Positions 7,410 through 15,452 of a DNA stretch of 64,000 nt are shown here, piece by piece. Both the position numbers and the translations under genes were made by a program. How positions within the stretch are numbered: the first letter of the stretch is position 1; each line of letters opens with the position of its first letter. This stretch comes from Amycolatopsis thermalba. GTDB lineage: Bacteria; Actinomycetota; Actinomycetes; Mycobacteriales; Pseudonocardiaceae. The notes under the pieces are model-generated. The model saw only the letters and a program-made list of their open reading frames with translations. It did no database searches and was not told the DNA's origin. The DNA lies in NCBI RefSeq assembly GCF_003385215.1, contig NZ_PQHW01000010.1:41167-105166 (forward strand), written 5' to 3'.

Positions 7410-9239
7410 TCAGTACGCCGTCGTCGACAGGTCGAGGCCCAGCGCACGCACCTTGCGGTAGAGCGTGGACCTCGCGATCCCCAGCGACTCAGCAGCGCGA
7501 TGCTTGTTCCCCTTCGCCGCGCGCAGCGCCTGCATGATCGCGTGTGCCTCGGCCTGCTCGAGCCTGGCCAGTGGCCTGCGCGAGGCCAGCGCGACGACGT
7601 CCGCCGGCAGCTCGGCGGCACCGACATACCCGCTCCGGCAACGCGAGTGCAACTGCCGGACGAGCGCCTCCAGCGACGCGACGTTGCCCGACCACTCGAG
7701 GCGGCTCAACACCTGGATGGCGTCGGGCATCCACCGCAGCACCGGTCCCTGCCCGGCCACCCGCTCCGCAAGCGTGGTGATCAGCAAGGGGAGGTCATCC
7801 ATCCGGTCCCGCAAGGCGGGGACGTGCAGGACGTGACTGAAGGTGCCGAGCAGGGAGTTGGACGGGGCCGCCGTGACCGGGCCGGCCTCCGACGTCGCGA
7901 GGACGCGTCCGCCGCCGGCCCGGCGACCGAGGGCACGATCCGTGGCCTGCGCGACCCTGGGTTCGAGCAAGTTGATGTGGGCGAGGACGAGTGTCTCGTC
8001 GGGCCCGCCGACCTCGCTCTCCACGTCCTGCAGCCACTGGTCGATCCCCCGGGACCAGACGTCCGCGGCATCGACGATCCGGACGGGGCTGGGCGCGGCG
8101 AGCGCAGCCGCCACCGCGCGCCGGCCACTCCCCGCCTCCCCGACGATCAGGATCCGTTCCCGGGTGGGGAGCCGGGTTGCCTGCTCACAGAGCGCCATCC
8201 AGTGGGGACTGCGACCGACCAGGCCGGGAAGCCGCGCGGCAGGTGCCGATGCCGGCCCCCGGCTCTTGGACGCGGGCCGGGCCGGCGCCTCCTTGATCTG
8301 GAGAACCGCACCGACGGTGTCCGGTCCGTTGGACACGGGCCGCGTCTCGATCGTCACCGATCGCCCATTCGCGAGAGTGAGGGCCGCGGGCCCGGACCGG
8401 TGCTCGCTCATGGCGCGGGAGGCGTGCTCCCACAGCAGAGCCTGGTCGACCGCGCCCAGAAGTCGCGCCGCGGCCGCGTTGGTGATGATCGTGTTGTGGT
8501 CCAGGGTGACCAAGGGGTGCCGCGCATCCCGGTTGTGTGTGAGGTACGCGTCGAGCAGCAGCCGCTCCCGTCGCGACGCGGACTCACGCAGCGCGTCCTG
8601 AATTTCGGCGACCATCTCCATCACCCACGCCAGCATCACCGGACTCGTGTCGGAGAGCCTGCAGGTCAGGTCCAGACTGCCGATCGTGCGGCGAGTCACC
8701 GGATGCACGATCGGCGCACCCGCGCAGCTGAGGGAATGGAACATCTGCGGGAAGTGCTCCGGCCCTCGCACGAGGACGGGAGCTCCCTTCAACAAGGAGA
8801 TCACGCTGGTCGTGCCGACGTGGCCTTCGGCGAACGAGAAGCGCGGTACGACATCGAGCGAATCGAGGCGCGAGGCGAACGAGGCGTCGGGTGCCCAGCG
8901 CCGCAGCAGCCGGCCTTCGTGATCGGTGACCGAGAGTGCGCAGGACGACTGGTCGAGCACCGCGCGGCGTTTCTCCACCAGAGGCGTGACGACCCTGGTG
9001 AGGTACGAGTCGGTTTCGATGTCCTCGTAATAGGCGGGCCGGAGACGCTCGGGGTCGAGGCCCTGCAGCCTTGATCGCCGCCACGACTCGTAGACGATCG
9101 GCCGCACCGGTCCCAGCTTGACAGGCATCCGGTCGGGATTCTCCGCGAGCACCTCACGCGCCTGGTGGAGGCTGCGGACCCAGTCATCCACGAGCCGCCT
9201 CCGGACCACGACGGGCGCCGGCGAGCTGACCGCCACCAT
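7410..9239 (-). CDS. AcoR-like GAF/Fis-family transcriptional activator with degenerate AAA domain
   Basis: A 609-residue regulator. The N-terminal part contains a GAF-like sensor ('FSFAEGHVGTTSVISLLKGAPV', 'GAPIVHPVTRRTIGSLDLTC') and a PAS-like segment ('DHNTIITNAAAARLLG'). The middle resembles a sigma-54 activator ATPase, but Walker A is altered to 'GEAGSGRR' and no GAFTGA loop is seen. The C-terminus is a Fis-type helix-turn-helix ('AAKGNKHRAAESLGIARSTL'). Actinobacteria generally lack sigma-54, and such relatives act with other sigma factors. The start is uncertain: ATG 9239 overlaps a 33-bp palindrome and lacks a good ribosome site, and GTG 9323 is an alternative. Relatives often control alcohol or aldehyde dehydrogenases; an aldehyde dehydrogenase remnant lies nearby. 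Confidence 0.85.
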   Translation of the reverse strand: MVAVSSPAPVVVRRRLVDDWVRSLHQAREVLAENPDRMPVKLGPVRPIVYESWRRSRLQGLDPERLRPAYYEDIETDSYLTRVVTPLVEKRRAVLDQSSCALSVTDHEGRLLRRWAPDASFASRLDSLDVVPRFSFAEGHVGTTSVISLLKGAPVLVRGPEHFPQMFHSLSCAGAPIVHPVTRRTIGSLDLTCRLSDTSPVMLAWVMEMVAEIQDALRESASRRERLLLDAYLTHNRDARHPLVTLDHNTIITNAAAARLLGAVDQALLWEHASRAMSEHRSGPAALTLANGRSVTIETRPVSNGPDTVGAVLQIKEAPARPASKSRGPASAPAARLPGLVGRSPHWMALCEQATRLPTRERILIVGEAGSGRRAVAAALAAPSPVRIVDAADVWSRGIDQWLQDVESEVGGPDETLVLAHINLLEPRVAQATDRALGRRAGGGRVLATSEAGPVTAAPSNSLLGTFSHVLHVPALRDRMDDLPLLITTLAERVAGQGPVLRWMPDAIQVLSRLEWSGNVASLEALVRQLHSRCRSGYVGAAELPADVVALASRRPLARLEQAEAHAIMQALRAAKGNKHRAAESLGIARSTLYRKVRALGLDLSTTAY

Positions 9240-9555
9240 GGACCTGGGCGACGTCGTCGCCCAGGTCCATTCCCGGGGGATACGCTGCGGAGTCCCGCGA
9301 TGGGCCGGTGGGTCGCCATCCACGATGAGGCGAATCGAGACCGCACATCGGGGCGTCGCAGGTCAGGGCACGAAGTGCCCTGGCGCGGAGAGGAGGCACA
9401 CCTCGCATGCTGACCAGGTACCCGCTCGGCGCGGCGGCGACGAAAGCGTGGCCCTGGGCGGCGAAGCTCAGCACCCCCCACGACACGGCCGGCTCCGGCG
9501 CGAAGCCGGTGCGGAGTCCGCCGAGAACGAATTCGTCTCTCAGGTAGTCGACCAC
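9184..9555 (-). CDS. Small hypothetical ORF, possibly a decayed gene
   Basis: The frame opens with GTG at 9555, preceded by GGGAG at 5 bases. About 55 residues read like real protein ('YLRDEFVLGGLRTGFAPEPA', 'GHAFVAAAPSGYLVSM'). The remainder is Arg/Pro-rich, passes through the 33-bp palindrome and overlaps the AcoR-like gene in another frame, so the true product may be shorter or frameshifted. I do not recognise a family. It may be a remnant belonging to the decay zone at 9.5-11 kb. Confidence 0.3.
   Translation of the reverse strand: MVDYLRDEFVLGGLRTGFAPEPAVSWGVLSFAAQGHAFVAAAPSGYLVSMRGVPPLRARALRALTCDAPMCGLDSPHRGWRPTGPSRDSAAYPPGMDLGDDVAQVHGGGQLAGARRGPEAARG
9238..9270. promoter_or_regulatory. 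33-bp perfect palindrome at the start of the AcoR-like gene
   Basis: Two perfect 16-base arms (ATGGACCTGGGCGACG and its reverse complement) flank a single central base. The repeat includes the putative ATG at 9239. It could be an autoregulatory binding site for the Fis-type regulator or an RNA hairpin in its leader. Confidence 0.6.
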
Positions 9556-10102
9556 GGTGCTCCCTTGATCCGTGGGGCAGGACAACGATGTCCCGCGTGG
9601 AGGAGACCGGCCGCCGTGTGACCAAACGGCAGCCGAAGGCGTGAACCGGACGAAACTGCTACTAGAGATGGCTCATTCACTAATAGTAGGGCGCGGCCAG
9701 GAACCTGTAAAGGGCTCACCTGATCACGGGAGAGTGGCATCATCGCACGCCATGAGCACTCGGCGCCTCACGGGAAGGGCGCCTCACGATCGAGGGTGGA
9801 CCGCAGCTAGTTATCCACCATGCACTCGTCACGAGGTACTCGGCGAGGGCCACCAAGACCGGCAATCAGCAAGACGATCCGCCCCACAGCGACCGCTCAT
9901 TGACACGCGAAGCGCCACAGCCGCGGTCGGCACGGCCCGATTGGTCGTTGACCATCAGGCGCGGCGGGAACCTCAGCTGCGACCACCGAGCTGGAGAATC
10001 CCGCCGACGAGGCTCCGATCGTCGAGGACCACGAGGTGAAGGAACATCGCCAACCCGCAGTCGAGTGCGGCGTGCACACATGGTGCAACCACTGCATGAT
10101 CG
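9556..10102. other. Non-coding or decayed stretch
   Basis: No convincing gene is visible in 547 bp. A hexamer inverted repeat (CTACTA at 9659 and TAGTAG at 9684) in an AT-rich patch may mark the promoter of the small ORF at 9555. The remainder has broken reading frames on both strands and looks like degraded coding DNA. Confidence 0.5.
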
Positions 10103-10560
10103 TCAGCTGACGCCGTAACCTCCGCGATGGAACAGCAGCGGCGAACGACCGGAATCGACTCCCAGGGCGGTGACCTGGCCGACGACAACGGTGTATTCGC
10201 CACCGTCATACTCGTTCCGGAGCATGCAGCCGATCCAAGCGTTGATATCACCGAGGACAAGAGCTGCGTTCGGCGCGGGCGACCAATCACCCCGGCGAAC
10301 TTGCCGGTGCCGCTCCTCGCGAACGCATCGCCGAGCCCTTGCTGGCCCCGCACAGAATGTCACGCAGAACTAACCGGCCTTCCGGATCCTCGGCCAGGTC
10401 GAGAACGTCCGTGCCGGAGAGAACGAGACGAGTGGCGGTTCGAGCGACAGGGACGCGAACGACTGACAAGTGAAGCCCGCACGACCAGCGTCCCCGATCG
10501 CAGTGATCACCACTCCCCCGACGCGGAACGCCCCAGCAACTCCCGCATCCTGTCGGCGTC
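10103..10560 (-). pseudogene. Flavin reductase domain protein, decayed (frameshifts and stop)
   Basis: Reading the minus strand and switching frames recovers a flavin reductase-like small component. In order the pieces are 'DADRMRELLGRSASG', 'VVITAIGDAGRAGFTCQSFA', 'SLSLEPPLVSFSPARTFSTW', 'PRIRKAG' followed by a TAG stop, 'GQQGLGDAFARSGTGKFAGV', and 'DWSPAPNAALVLGDINAWIG' running on to 'SPLLFHRGGYG'. At least three frameshifts and one nonsense codon are needed, so the gene is dead. Intact relatives give FMNH2 or FADH2 to a monooxygenase. An intact paralogue family member lies at 22722. The region between 10561 and 10692 has no intact gene. Confidence 0.75.
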
Positions 10561-10692
10561 ACCGGGCGCGGGGTCCCCGCAGTTCCGCTTCCACATGCGC
10601 CTGAACGGCATCGCCACCGGGTGCCAGCCAACTCTTGCCGGCCGCATATTCGACCATGGCTTGCCACCGGGAGGTCCAGTCGGCGCTGCGGG

Positions 10693-11050
10693 GCGCGAGG
10701 AGATCTTCGGGCCCGTGCTCTCCGTGCCGCGCTACGACTCCGTCGACGAAGCGATCAAGATCGCCAACGACACCGAGTACGGGTTGTCCGCCGGTGTGCG
10801 GAGCCGGGACGTCCCGCGCAAGCTGGACGTGGCCAGGCAGCTTCAGGCCGGCTCGGTGTGGATCAACGACTGGCACAACATCTCCCAGCACATGCCGTTC
10901 GGCGGCTTCAAGCAGAGCGGGATGGGGCGGGAGCTCGGGCCAGACGCTCTCGACGAGTTCACCGAGGCCAAGGCGATCACCATCGACCTCACGGGCCGCG
11001 TCGACCGCCGCGCCTACGGCCTGGTTCTCGGGACTCCATCCGAAGCCTGA
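10693..11050 (+). pseudogene. Aldehyde dehydrogenase, C-terminal fragment
   Basis: About 118 codons match the ALDH C-terminus: 'REEIFGPVLSVPRYDSVDEA', 'IKIANDTEYGLSAGVRSRD', 'AGSVWINDWHNISQHMPFGG', 'FKQSGMGRELGPDALDEFTE'. The catalytic Cys/Glu region and the cofactor domain, some 370 residues, are absent, and upstream DNA in the same frame is unrelated. It is a 5'-truncated remnant facing the decayed flavin reductase. It may once have been the target of the AcoR-like regulator, since such regulators often sit next to ALDH genes. Confidence 0.85.
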
Positions 11051-11093
11051 GCGGGGGCCTGGAGAACCAACTCGGCAGGGACACTGCCTGGAA

Positions 11094-11129
11094 GCGAGAG
11101 GGCATCCGCTGAAGCGGACGCCCTCTCGC
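11094..11129. terminator. Strong hairpin between convergent genes
   Basis: Arms of 17 bases (GCGAGAGGGC-A-TCCGCT and its complement, one A:C mismatch) enclose a 2-base loop between the ALDH fragment and the convergent monooxygenase gene. There is no T-run, but GC-rich hairpins of this kind commonly terminate in actinobacteria. It could work in both directions. Confidence 0.65.
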
Positions 11130-11201
11130 GACTGCGGCTGGCCCCGGCGAGACTATGCGGTCACAGCAAAAGAGGTGGTTGAACTCCTCGGATGGGTGCG
11201 A

Positions 11202-12269
11202 TCACATCTTCTGAAGGACAGGCATGACCTCGCGGGTGAACAGCTCGTAGCTGTCGGTGGCCTTCTGCCCCATCAGGCCGCCGTACTGGAAGACCATGAT
11301 CGGCTCGTAGTCGCCCACGATCGCCTTGCGCTCCTCGTGCTTCGCGATCTGTTCCTCCGGGGTACCCCAGATCTGGGCATTGACGTAGGTGTCGACGACC
11401 GCGTCCAGACCGTACTCGTCGATCGCCTCCTTGGCGGCGGCGTACGAGGCGTACCCCTTGGTCGACTCGAAGTGACGCCCGCCGAACTCGTAGTGCTCCA
11501 CGCAGCACATGTAGTAGTTGGCGATCGCCTCGAACGCGACCGTGCGCGCCTCCTCCGAGTCGCGGTGGCAGTAGGTGAGGTCGATCAGCAACGGCGCCGG
11601 GGCCTCGCCACCGTGGTGCTCGCGGTAGGAATCGCGGTACTGCTGGATCATCGGCATGTGCATGGTGTCCATCGGTCCCTGGATGAAGGCCATCATGGTC
11701 ACGCCCAGCCGTCCCGCGGTGACAGCGGAGTCGGGGCTCATCGCCACGCAGGTCGTGCGGCCCTTGAAGGTCGCGAGCGGAGCCGGGTGGATCGGCACCT
11801 TGGCCTGCGGGTAGTACTTGCCGTCGTTTTCGACGAACCCGTCCTCGAGACCGCGGATGATCATTTCCGCCGCCTCGTCGAAGCGCTCGCGCGACTCGCC
11901 CATCTCGATGCCGAAGCCCTCGAACTCGCGACGTGCCAGGCCGCGGCCCATCCCGAACAGGGCACGACCGTCGGACAGGTTGTCCAGCAGCGCGATCTTC
12001 TCGACGACCCGCATCGGGTTGTTCCACGGCAGGATCACCGCGGTGGTGTGCACCTTGGCGTTCTTGGTCCGGCCGGCCAGGTAGGACAGGAACTGGGTGT
12101 TGTCCGGACACATCGAGTAGCCCGGGTCGAAGTGGTGCTCGACGCAGCCGATGCTTTCGTAACCGTCCTCGTCAGCCCGCAGTGACAGCGCGATATGATC
12201 GCGGTAGACGTCGTGGTCCTTGTGGGCGTTGTTGTAGTTCTGGAGGAGATTGGTCATGTGAATTTTCAC
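11202..12269 (-). CDS. LLM-class (luciferase-like) flavin-dependent monooxygenase
   Basis: A 355-residue bacterial-luciferase-fold protein. It begins VKIHMTNLLQNYNNAHKDHD and carries 'YESIGCVEHHFDPGYSMCPD', 'TTAVILPWNNPMRVVEKIA', 'LFGMGRGLARREFEGFGIEM' and a C-terminal 'FTREVMPVL'. The GTG at 12269 has AGGAGG just upstream (4-base gap); an ATG at 12257 is possible. Such enzymes use FMNH2 or F420H2, and the flavin reductase and flavin-kinase fusion at 21.5-23.2 kb could serve it. It is alone on its strand, and a 496-bp gene-free stretch precedes it. The substrate is unknown. Confidence 0.85.
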   Translation of the reverse strand: MKIHMTNLLQNYNNAHKDHDVYRDHIALSLRADEDGYESIGCVEHHFDPGYSMCPDNTQFLSYLAGRTKNAKVHTTAVILPWNNPMRVVEKIALLDNLSDGRALFGMGRGLARREFEGFGIEMGESRERFDEAAEMIIRGLEDGFVENDGKYYPQAKVPIHPAPLATFKGRTTCVAMSPDSAVTAGRLGVTMMAFIQGPMDTMHMPMIQQYRDSYREHHGGEAPAPLLIDLTYCHRDSEEARTVAFEAIANYYMCCVEHYEFGGRHFESTKGYASYAAAKEAIDEYGLDAVVDTYVNAQIWGTPEEQIAKHEERKAIVGDYEPIMVFQYGGLMGQKATDSYELFTREVMPVLQKM

Positions 12270-12765
12270 GTGGCCTCCTTCGAGACAGTTGATCAACCGC
12301 GGCATGGACCGCGGTGTTCTGGAATCGGCGAACGGGCGGGATGTCGAATCAGGTCCCGGAGCCGGCGGCGCTCGTGGTGGACCGAGCGGTGCCGGAATCC
12401 CTGGTCCCTCCCGAATCGGTCCCGGCAGGGGACGCCCGACCGGTTCCCGCTGTTTCGGAATCGTTTGCCGGGAGCCGGCCGACGCGGTGGCCGAGCCTTG
12501 TTTCACCGCTTCCTCGAAGGTAGCGATTCTGATCACTGCGCCGGTGTCGCATTCCGCTACAGTCCCCGCCGCCACCGGCGGATCCGTGCCGTCGTCCGAA
12601 CGCCGGCGGGGCACCGCCACGACGGGGAAGGGCACGGCACGAGTTCGACGGTGCACTAACCACAAGTCATCGGCGCAGTAGCCGCCGACGACCATGATTT
12701 CCGTCCACGTGACGTGCCTCGTCCGAGACCGGGCAGCGCGCGGCGTCGACGACACCTCATGCGGC
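12270..12765. other. Gene-free stretch containing a 77-bp element repeated at 21.05 kb
   Basis: No gene is supported here. Positions 12497-12573 are about 86% identical to 21047-21121. On the minus strand both copies encode similar peptides ('TVAECDTGAVIRIATFEEAV' and 'TVAECNNGAVTRIATFDEAV'), suggesting remnants of a shared coding sequence that I do not recognise. Confidence 0.6.
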
Positions 12766-13515
12766 TCAGCCCATGTGGAAGCCGCCGTTGACGTCGACGA
12801 CGGTCCCGGTCATGTAGGCGGCGTGTGGCGACGCGAGGAACGCGATAACGGTCGCGATGTCCTGCGCCGTCGCCAGCCTCCCGAGCGGGCAGTAGTCGCC
12901 CGAGTAACCGCGGCCCGCGATCATGTTCGTCTCCACCGCTCCGGGTGCGACGGCGTTGGCCGCCACACCGTTGGCGGCTTCCATTCGGGCAAGCCACTTG
13001 ACCATTGCGTGGATCGCGCCCTTGCTGGCTACGTACTGCGGACCGGAGGCGATCCCTCCGACCTCCCCTGCGGCGGAGCCGAGGCAGACGACACGCCCGC
13101 CCGCCCGGCGCAGGGCGGGCAAAGCCGCGCGGATTGTCCAGAGCGCGCCCTTGAGGTTGACCCCGAGCACTCTGTCCATATCGGCGTCGTCGATGTCTGC
13201 CACCGGAGTCGGCTCGCCGTATACACCGGCCGAGGTGACGACCACGTCCACTCTGGACAGAGCTCCGATCGAGGTCTCGACGGCGGCCCGGTCGGTGACG
13301 TCGAGCCGTTCGGCGTGTGCCTTGCGGCCCATCGCCTGCACCGCCTCGGCGGTGGCGCTGGGCTCGTCCAGGTCGAACAGCGCAAGGTCCGCGCCACCTC
13401 TGGCCAGCTCGAGGGCGACGGCGGCGCCGATCCCCCGGGCCGCGCCGGTGACCACCGCGATCTGGCCGGCGAGTGCCTCGGGGTGCAGCACGCCGGTCGG
13501 AGCCGGGGCGGTCAT
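12766..13515 (-). CDS. SDR family NAD(P)-dependent oxidoreductase
   Basis: A 249-residue short-chain dehydrogenase. 'VVTGAARGIGAAVALELARG' binds the cofactor, 'LFDLDEPSA' follows the second strand, and the catalytic residues sit in 'LGSAAGEV' and 'YVASKGAIHAMVKWLA'. The C-terminus is 'AAYMTGTVVDVNGGFHMG'. The ATG at 13515 overlaps the HyuB-like stop by four bases, so it is the last gene of the HyuA/HyuB operon. It may oxidise or reduce the product of that pair. A degraded copy of its 3' end occurs at 20683-20885, showing a local duplication. Confidence 0.88.
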   Translation of the reverse strand: MTAPAPTGVLHPEALAGQIAVVTGAARGIGAAVALELARGGADLALFDLDEPSATAEAVQAMGRKAHAERLDVTDRAAVETSIGALSRVDVVVTSAGVYGEPTPVADIDDADMDRVLGVNLKGALWTIRAALPALRRAGGRVVCLGSAAGEVGGIASGPQYVASKGAIHAMVKWLARMEAANGVAANAVAPGAVETNMIAGRGYSGDYCPLGRLATAQDIATVIAFLASPHAAYMTGTVVDVNGGFHMG

Positions 13516-15452
13516 CGAGCCGCTCGCAGCTCGCCGCGCCGGCTCTCGGTGGCCGCCTCGTCGACCCGGAGCCCTTCGGGATCGGCATGCGGGTCTCCCA
13601 GCACCACGACGCCGAACTTCTCCGCGGCGTAACCGACGCTGAAGTACTCGTCCCGAACGTCGACCAGCACCCGCTGTGGGTCACGCTCAAGCGGGTCGCC
13701 CCACCCGCCACCGCCGTTGGTCTGGTACCGGAACATGGCGCCCGGGTCTGTGCGCCAGACCGGGTTGCTGGCGAAGTAGAAGTACTCACCGCCGGCGTCG
13801 AGCGTCTTCGTCTGCGGATCGAGGACGCCCGCGACCGGTGTGGTGGACGAGTACACGGAGTCGTCGGTGCCGACCAGGTCGCCGCGCTTCGCGACGTCGG
13901 TCGCCCCGGGCGGGAAGAGCCAGGCCGCGCTGCGGCCGCCGTCACCGCCGCCATGCACGCCGATACCGGCGGCGCGCTTGGTCGACAACGGACTCGTCCA
14001 GTGCTCGGCGTCGGCGAGGTAGAGCGTGTCCTTGCGGACAGCGGCGCCGCCGCGATGCGTGCCGACACCGGCGGAGTCGATGACGTACTCCTTGCGCAGC
14101 ACCACTGCGGGAATGTCCGACTCGATCGCCTCGGTCGCCGGGTCGAGACTGTTGGCCTGGTAGAAGACCTGGTAGCTGTCCGCATCGCCGTGCCGGGTGG
14201 CACCCCAGGGCCCGTGCTCGGCGCCGCACTGCGCGGTACCGACCCAGGGGGTGCCGTTGGGCAGCACCCCGTTCGCGTTGTGGATGCCCAGCGAGCCGTA
14301 GTCGCCACCCACTGCCCGCTCGCCCAGTGCGGGCTCGAGGGCGCGGAAGATCGCACAGATCACCGGCTGGGTGGCCTCCCAGTACATGAAGACCGCTCCG
14401 TCGGGCGGGGTGGCGCTGAGTAGAGTACCCGCGGGCAACACCATGTCGACCGAGCGGAACGCACCCGAGGTGTATGGGCTGGCCGGATCGATCAGGAACT
14501 TCAGCGCCATCACCACGGCCGACTTGGTGTCCAGCACCGAGGCGTTGATGCACGTGCGGGCCTGGGGCGACGATCCGCTGAAGTCGATCTCCAGCCGGTC
14601 GTCGACCTTGGTCAGGCTGACCCTGACCCGGTACTCCACCGAGTCGTCCACACCGTCCGCGTCGACGAACTCCTCAGCCGAGTAAACGCCGTCGGGCAGC
14701 TCGCGGATCGCCGCGGCCATGGACTCCGCCGAGGCGTCCACGGCGTACCGGATGGCGCCCAGGTAGGCGTCGAGGCCGTAGCGCTCGATGCTCTCCTGGA
14801 TCAGCCGCTCCCCCAACCGCAGGCTCTGGTGGATGGTCCGCATGTCGGGGACGATGATGGGCCCGAACCGCGAGTTGTCGAGGATCAGGTTGAAGGTCGA
14901 CTTCACCGGGCGGTCGTCGCGGTAGAGCAGCAAAGGCGGCAGCGACAGCCCGGTCTCGTACACGTTGTGCTTGGTCGAGCTGAACCCGGCGGGCACGATG
15001 CCGCCCATGTCGAGCTGGTGTGCGCGGATCGTCACGAACGACACGATCCGGCCCTCGACGAACACCGGACGGATGAAGCACATGTCGTTGACGTGGTTGC
15101 CCACCCGGTACGGGTCGTTCGCGATCAGCACGTCCCCGGGGGCCAGCTCGTCCGGCCCGTACTCCTCCACGGTGTTCCGCACGGCCTCGGACATGGTGCC
15201 GAAGAACGCGGCGAGGCTGTTGCCCACCGCCGGCATCGGGTAGTTCTGCTCCGGAGGGCCGGAGATGGTGGCGTTGAAGTCGTACCAGTCACGCAGGATG
15301 AGCGAGAAGGTGTTGGTCAGGATGCCCGCGCTCATGTGCTCGACGATGTAGCGCATACGGTTGCCGAGCAGCGTCGTGGTGAAACGGTCGGAGTCGTAGC
15401 GCGCGCGGAACTCGGCGTCGTCGAGATCCCGCAGCGAGGCCTTGCTGGTCAT
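13512..15452 (-). CDS. Hydantoinase B/oxoprolinase-family subunit (HyuB-like)
   Basis: A 646-residue HyuB/AcxA-type subunit. The family features include 'MSAGILTNTFSLILRDWYDF', 'DELAPGDVLIANDPYRVGNH', 'IRAHQLDMGGIVPAGFSSTK' and the Gly-rich 'YQTNGGGGWGDPLERDP' near the C-terminus. With HyuA it forms ATP-dependent hydrolases of cyclic amides or ATP-dependent carboxylases of ketones such as acetone or acetophenone. Start and stop overlap the HyuA-like and SDR genes by ATGA, so expression is coupled. The chain is longer than many HyuB proteins (about 520-590), with a C-terminal extension similar to acetone/acetophenone carboxylase subunits. Carboxylase or hydrolase activity cannot be decided from sequence alone. 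Confidence 0.88.
   Translation of the reverse strand: MTSKASLRDLDDAEFRARYDSDRFTTTLLGNRMRYIVEHMSAGILTNTFSLILRDWYDFNATISGPPEQNYPMPAVGNSLAAFFGTMSEAVRNTVEEYGPDELAPGDVLIANDPYRVGNHVNDMCFIRPVFVEGRIVSFVTIRAHQLDMGGIVPAGFSSTKHNVYETGLSLPPLLLYRDDRPVKSTFNLILDNSRFGPIIVPDMRTIHQSLRLGERLIQESIERYGLDAYLGAIRYAVDASAESMAAAIRELPDGVYSAEEFVDADGVDDSVEYRVRVSLTKVDDRLEIDFSGSSPQARTCINASVLDTKSAVVMALKFLIDPASPYTSGAFRSVDMVLPAGTLLSATPPDGAVFMYWEATQPVICAIFRALEPALGERAVGGDYGSLGIHNANGVLPNGTPWVGTAQCGAEHGPWGATRHGDADSYQVFYQANSLDPATEAIESDIPAVVLRKEYVIDSAGVGTHRGGAAVRKDTLYLADAEHWTSPLSTKRAAGIGVHGGGDGGRSAAWLFPPGATDVAKRGDLVGTDDSVYSSTTPVAGVLDPQTKTLDAGGEYFYFASNPVWRTDPGAMFRYQTNGGGGWGDPLERDPQRVLVDVRDEYFSVGYAAEKFGVVVLGDPHADPEGLRVDEAATESRRGELRAAR

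Noticed and set aside
10559..10891. 110-residue minus-strand frame opposite the ALDH fragment
   Set aside because: Most of it is antisense to the ALDH remnant. The last part ('YAAGKSWLAPGGDAVQAHVE') reads like protein but cannot be tied to a family.
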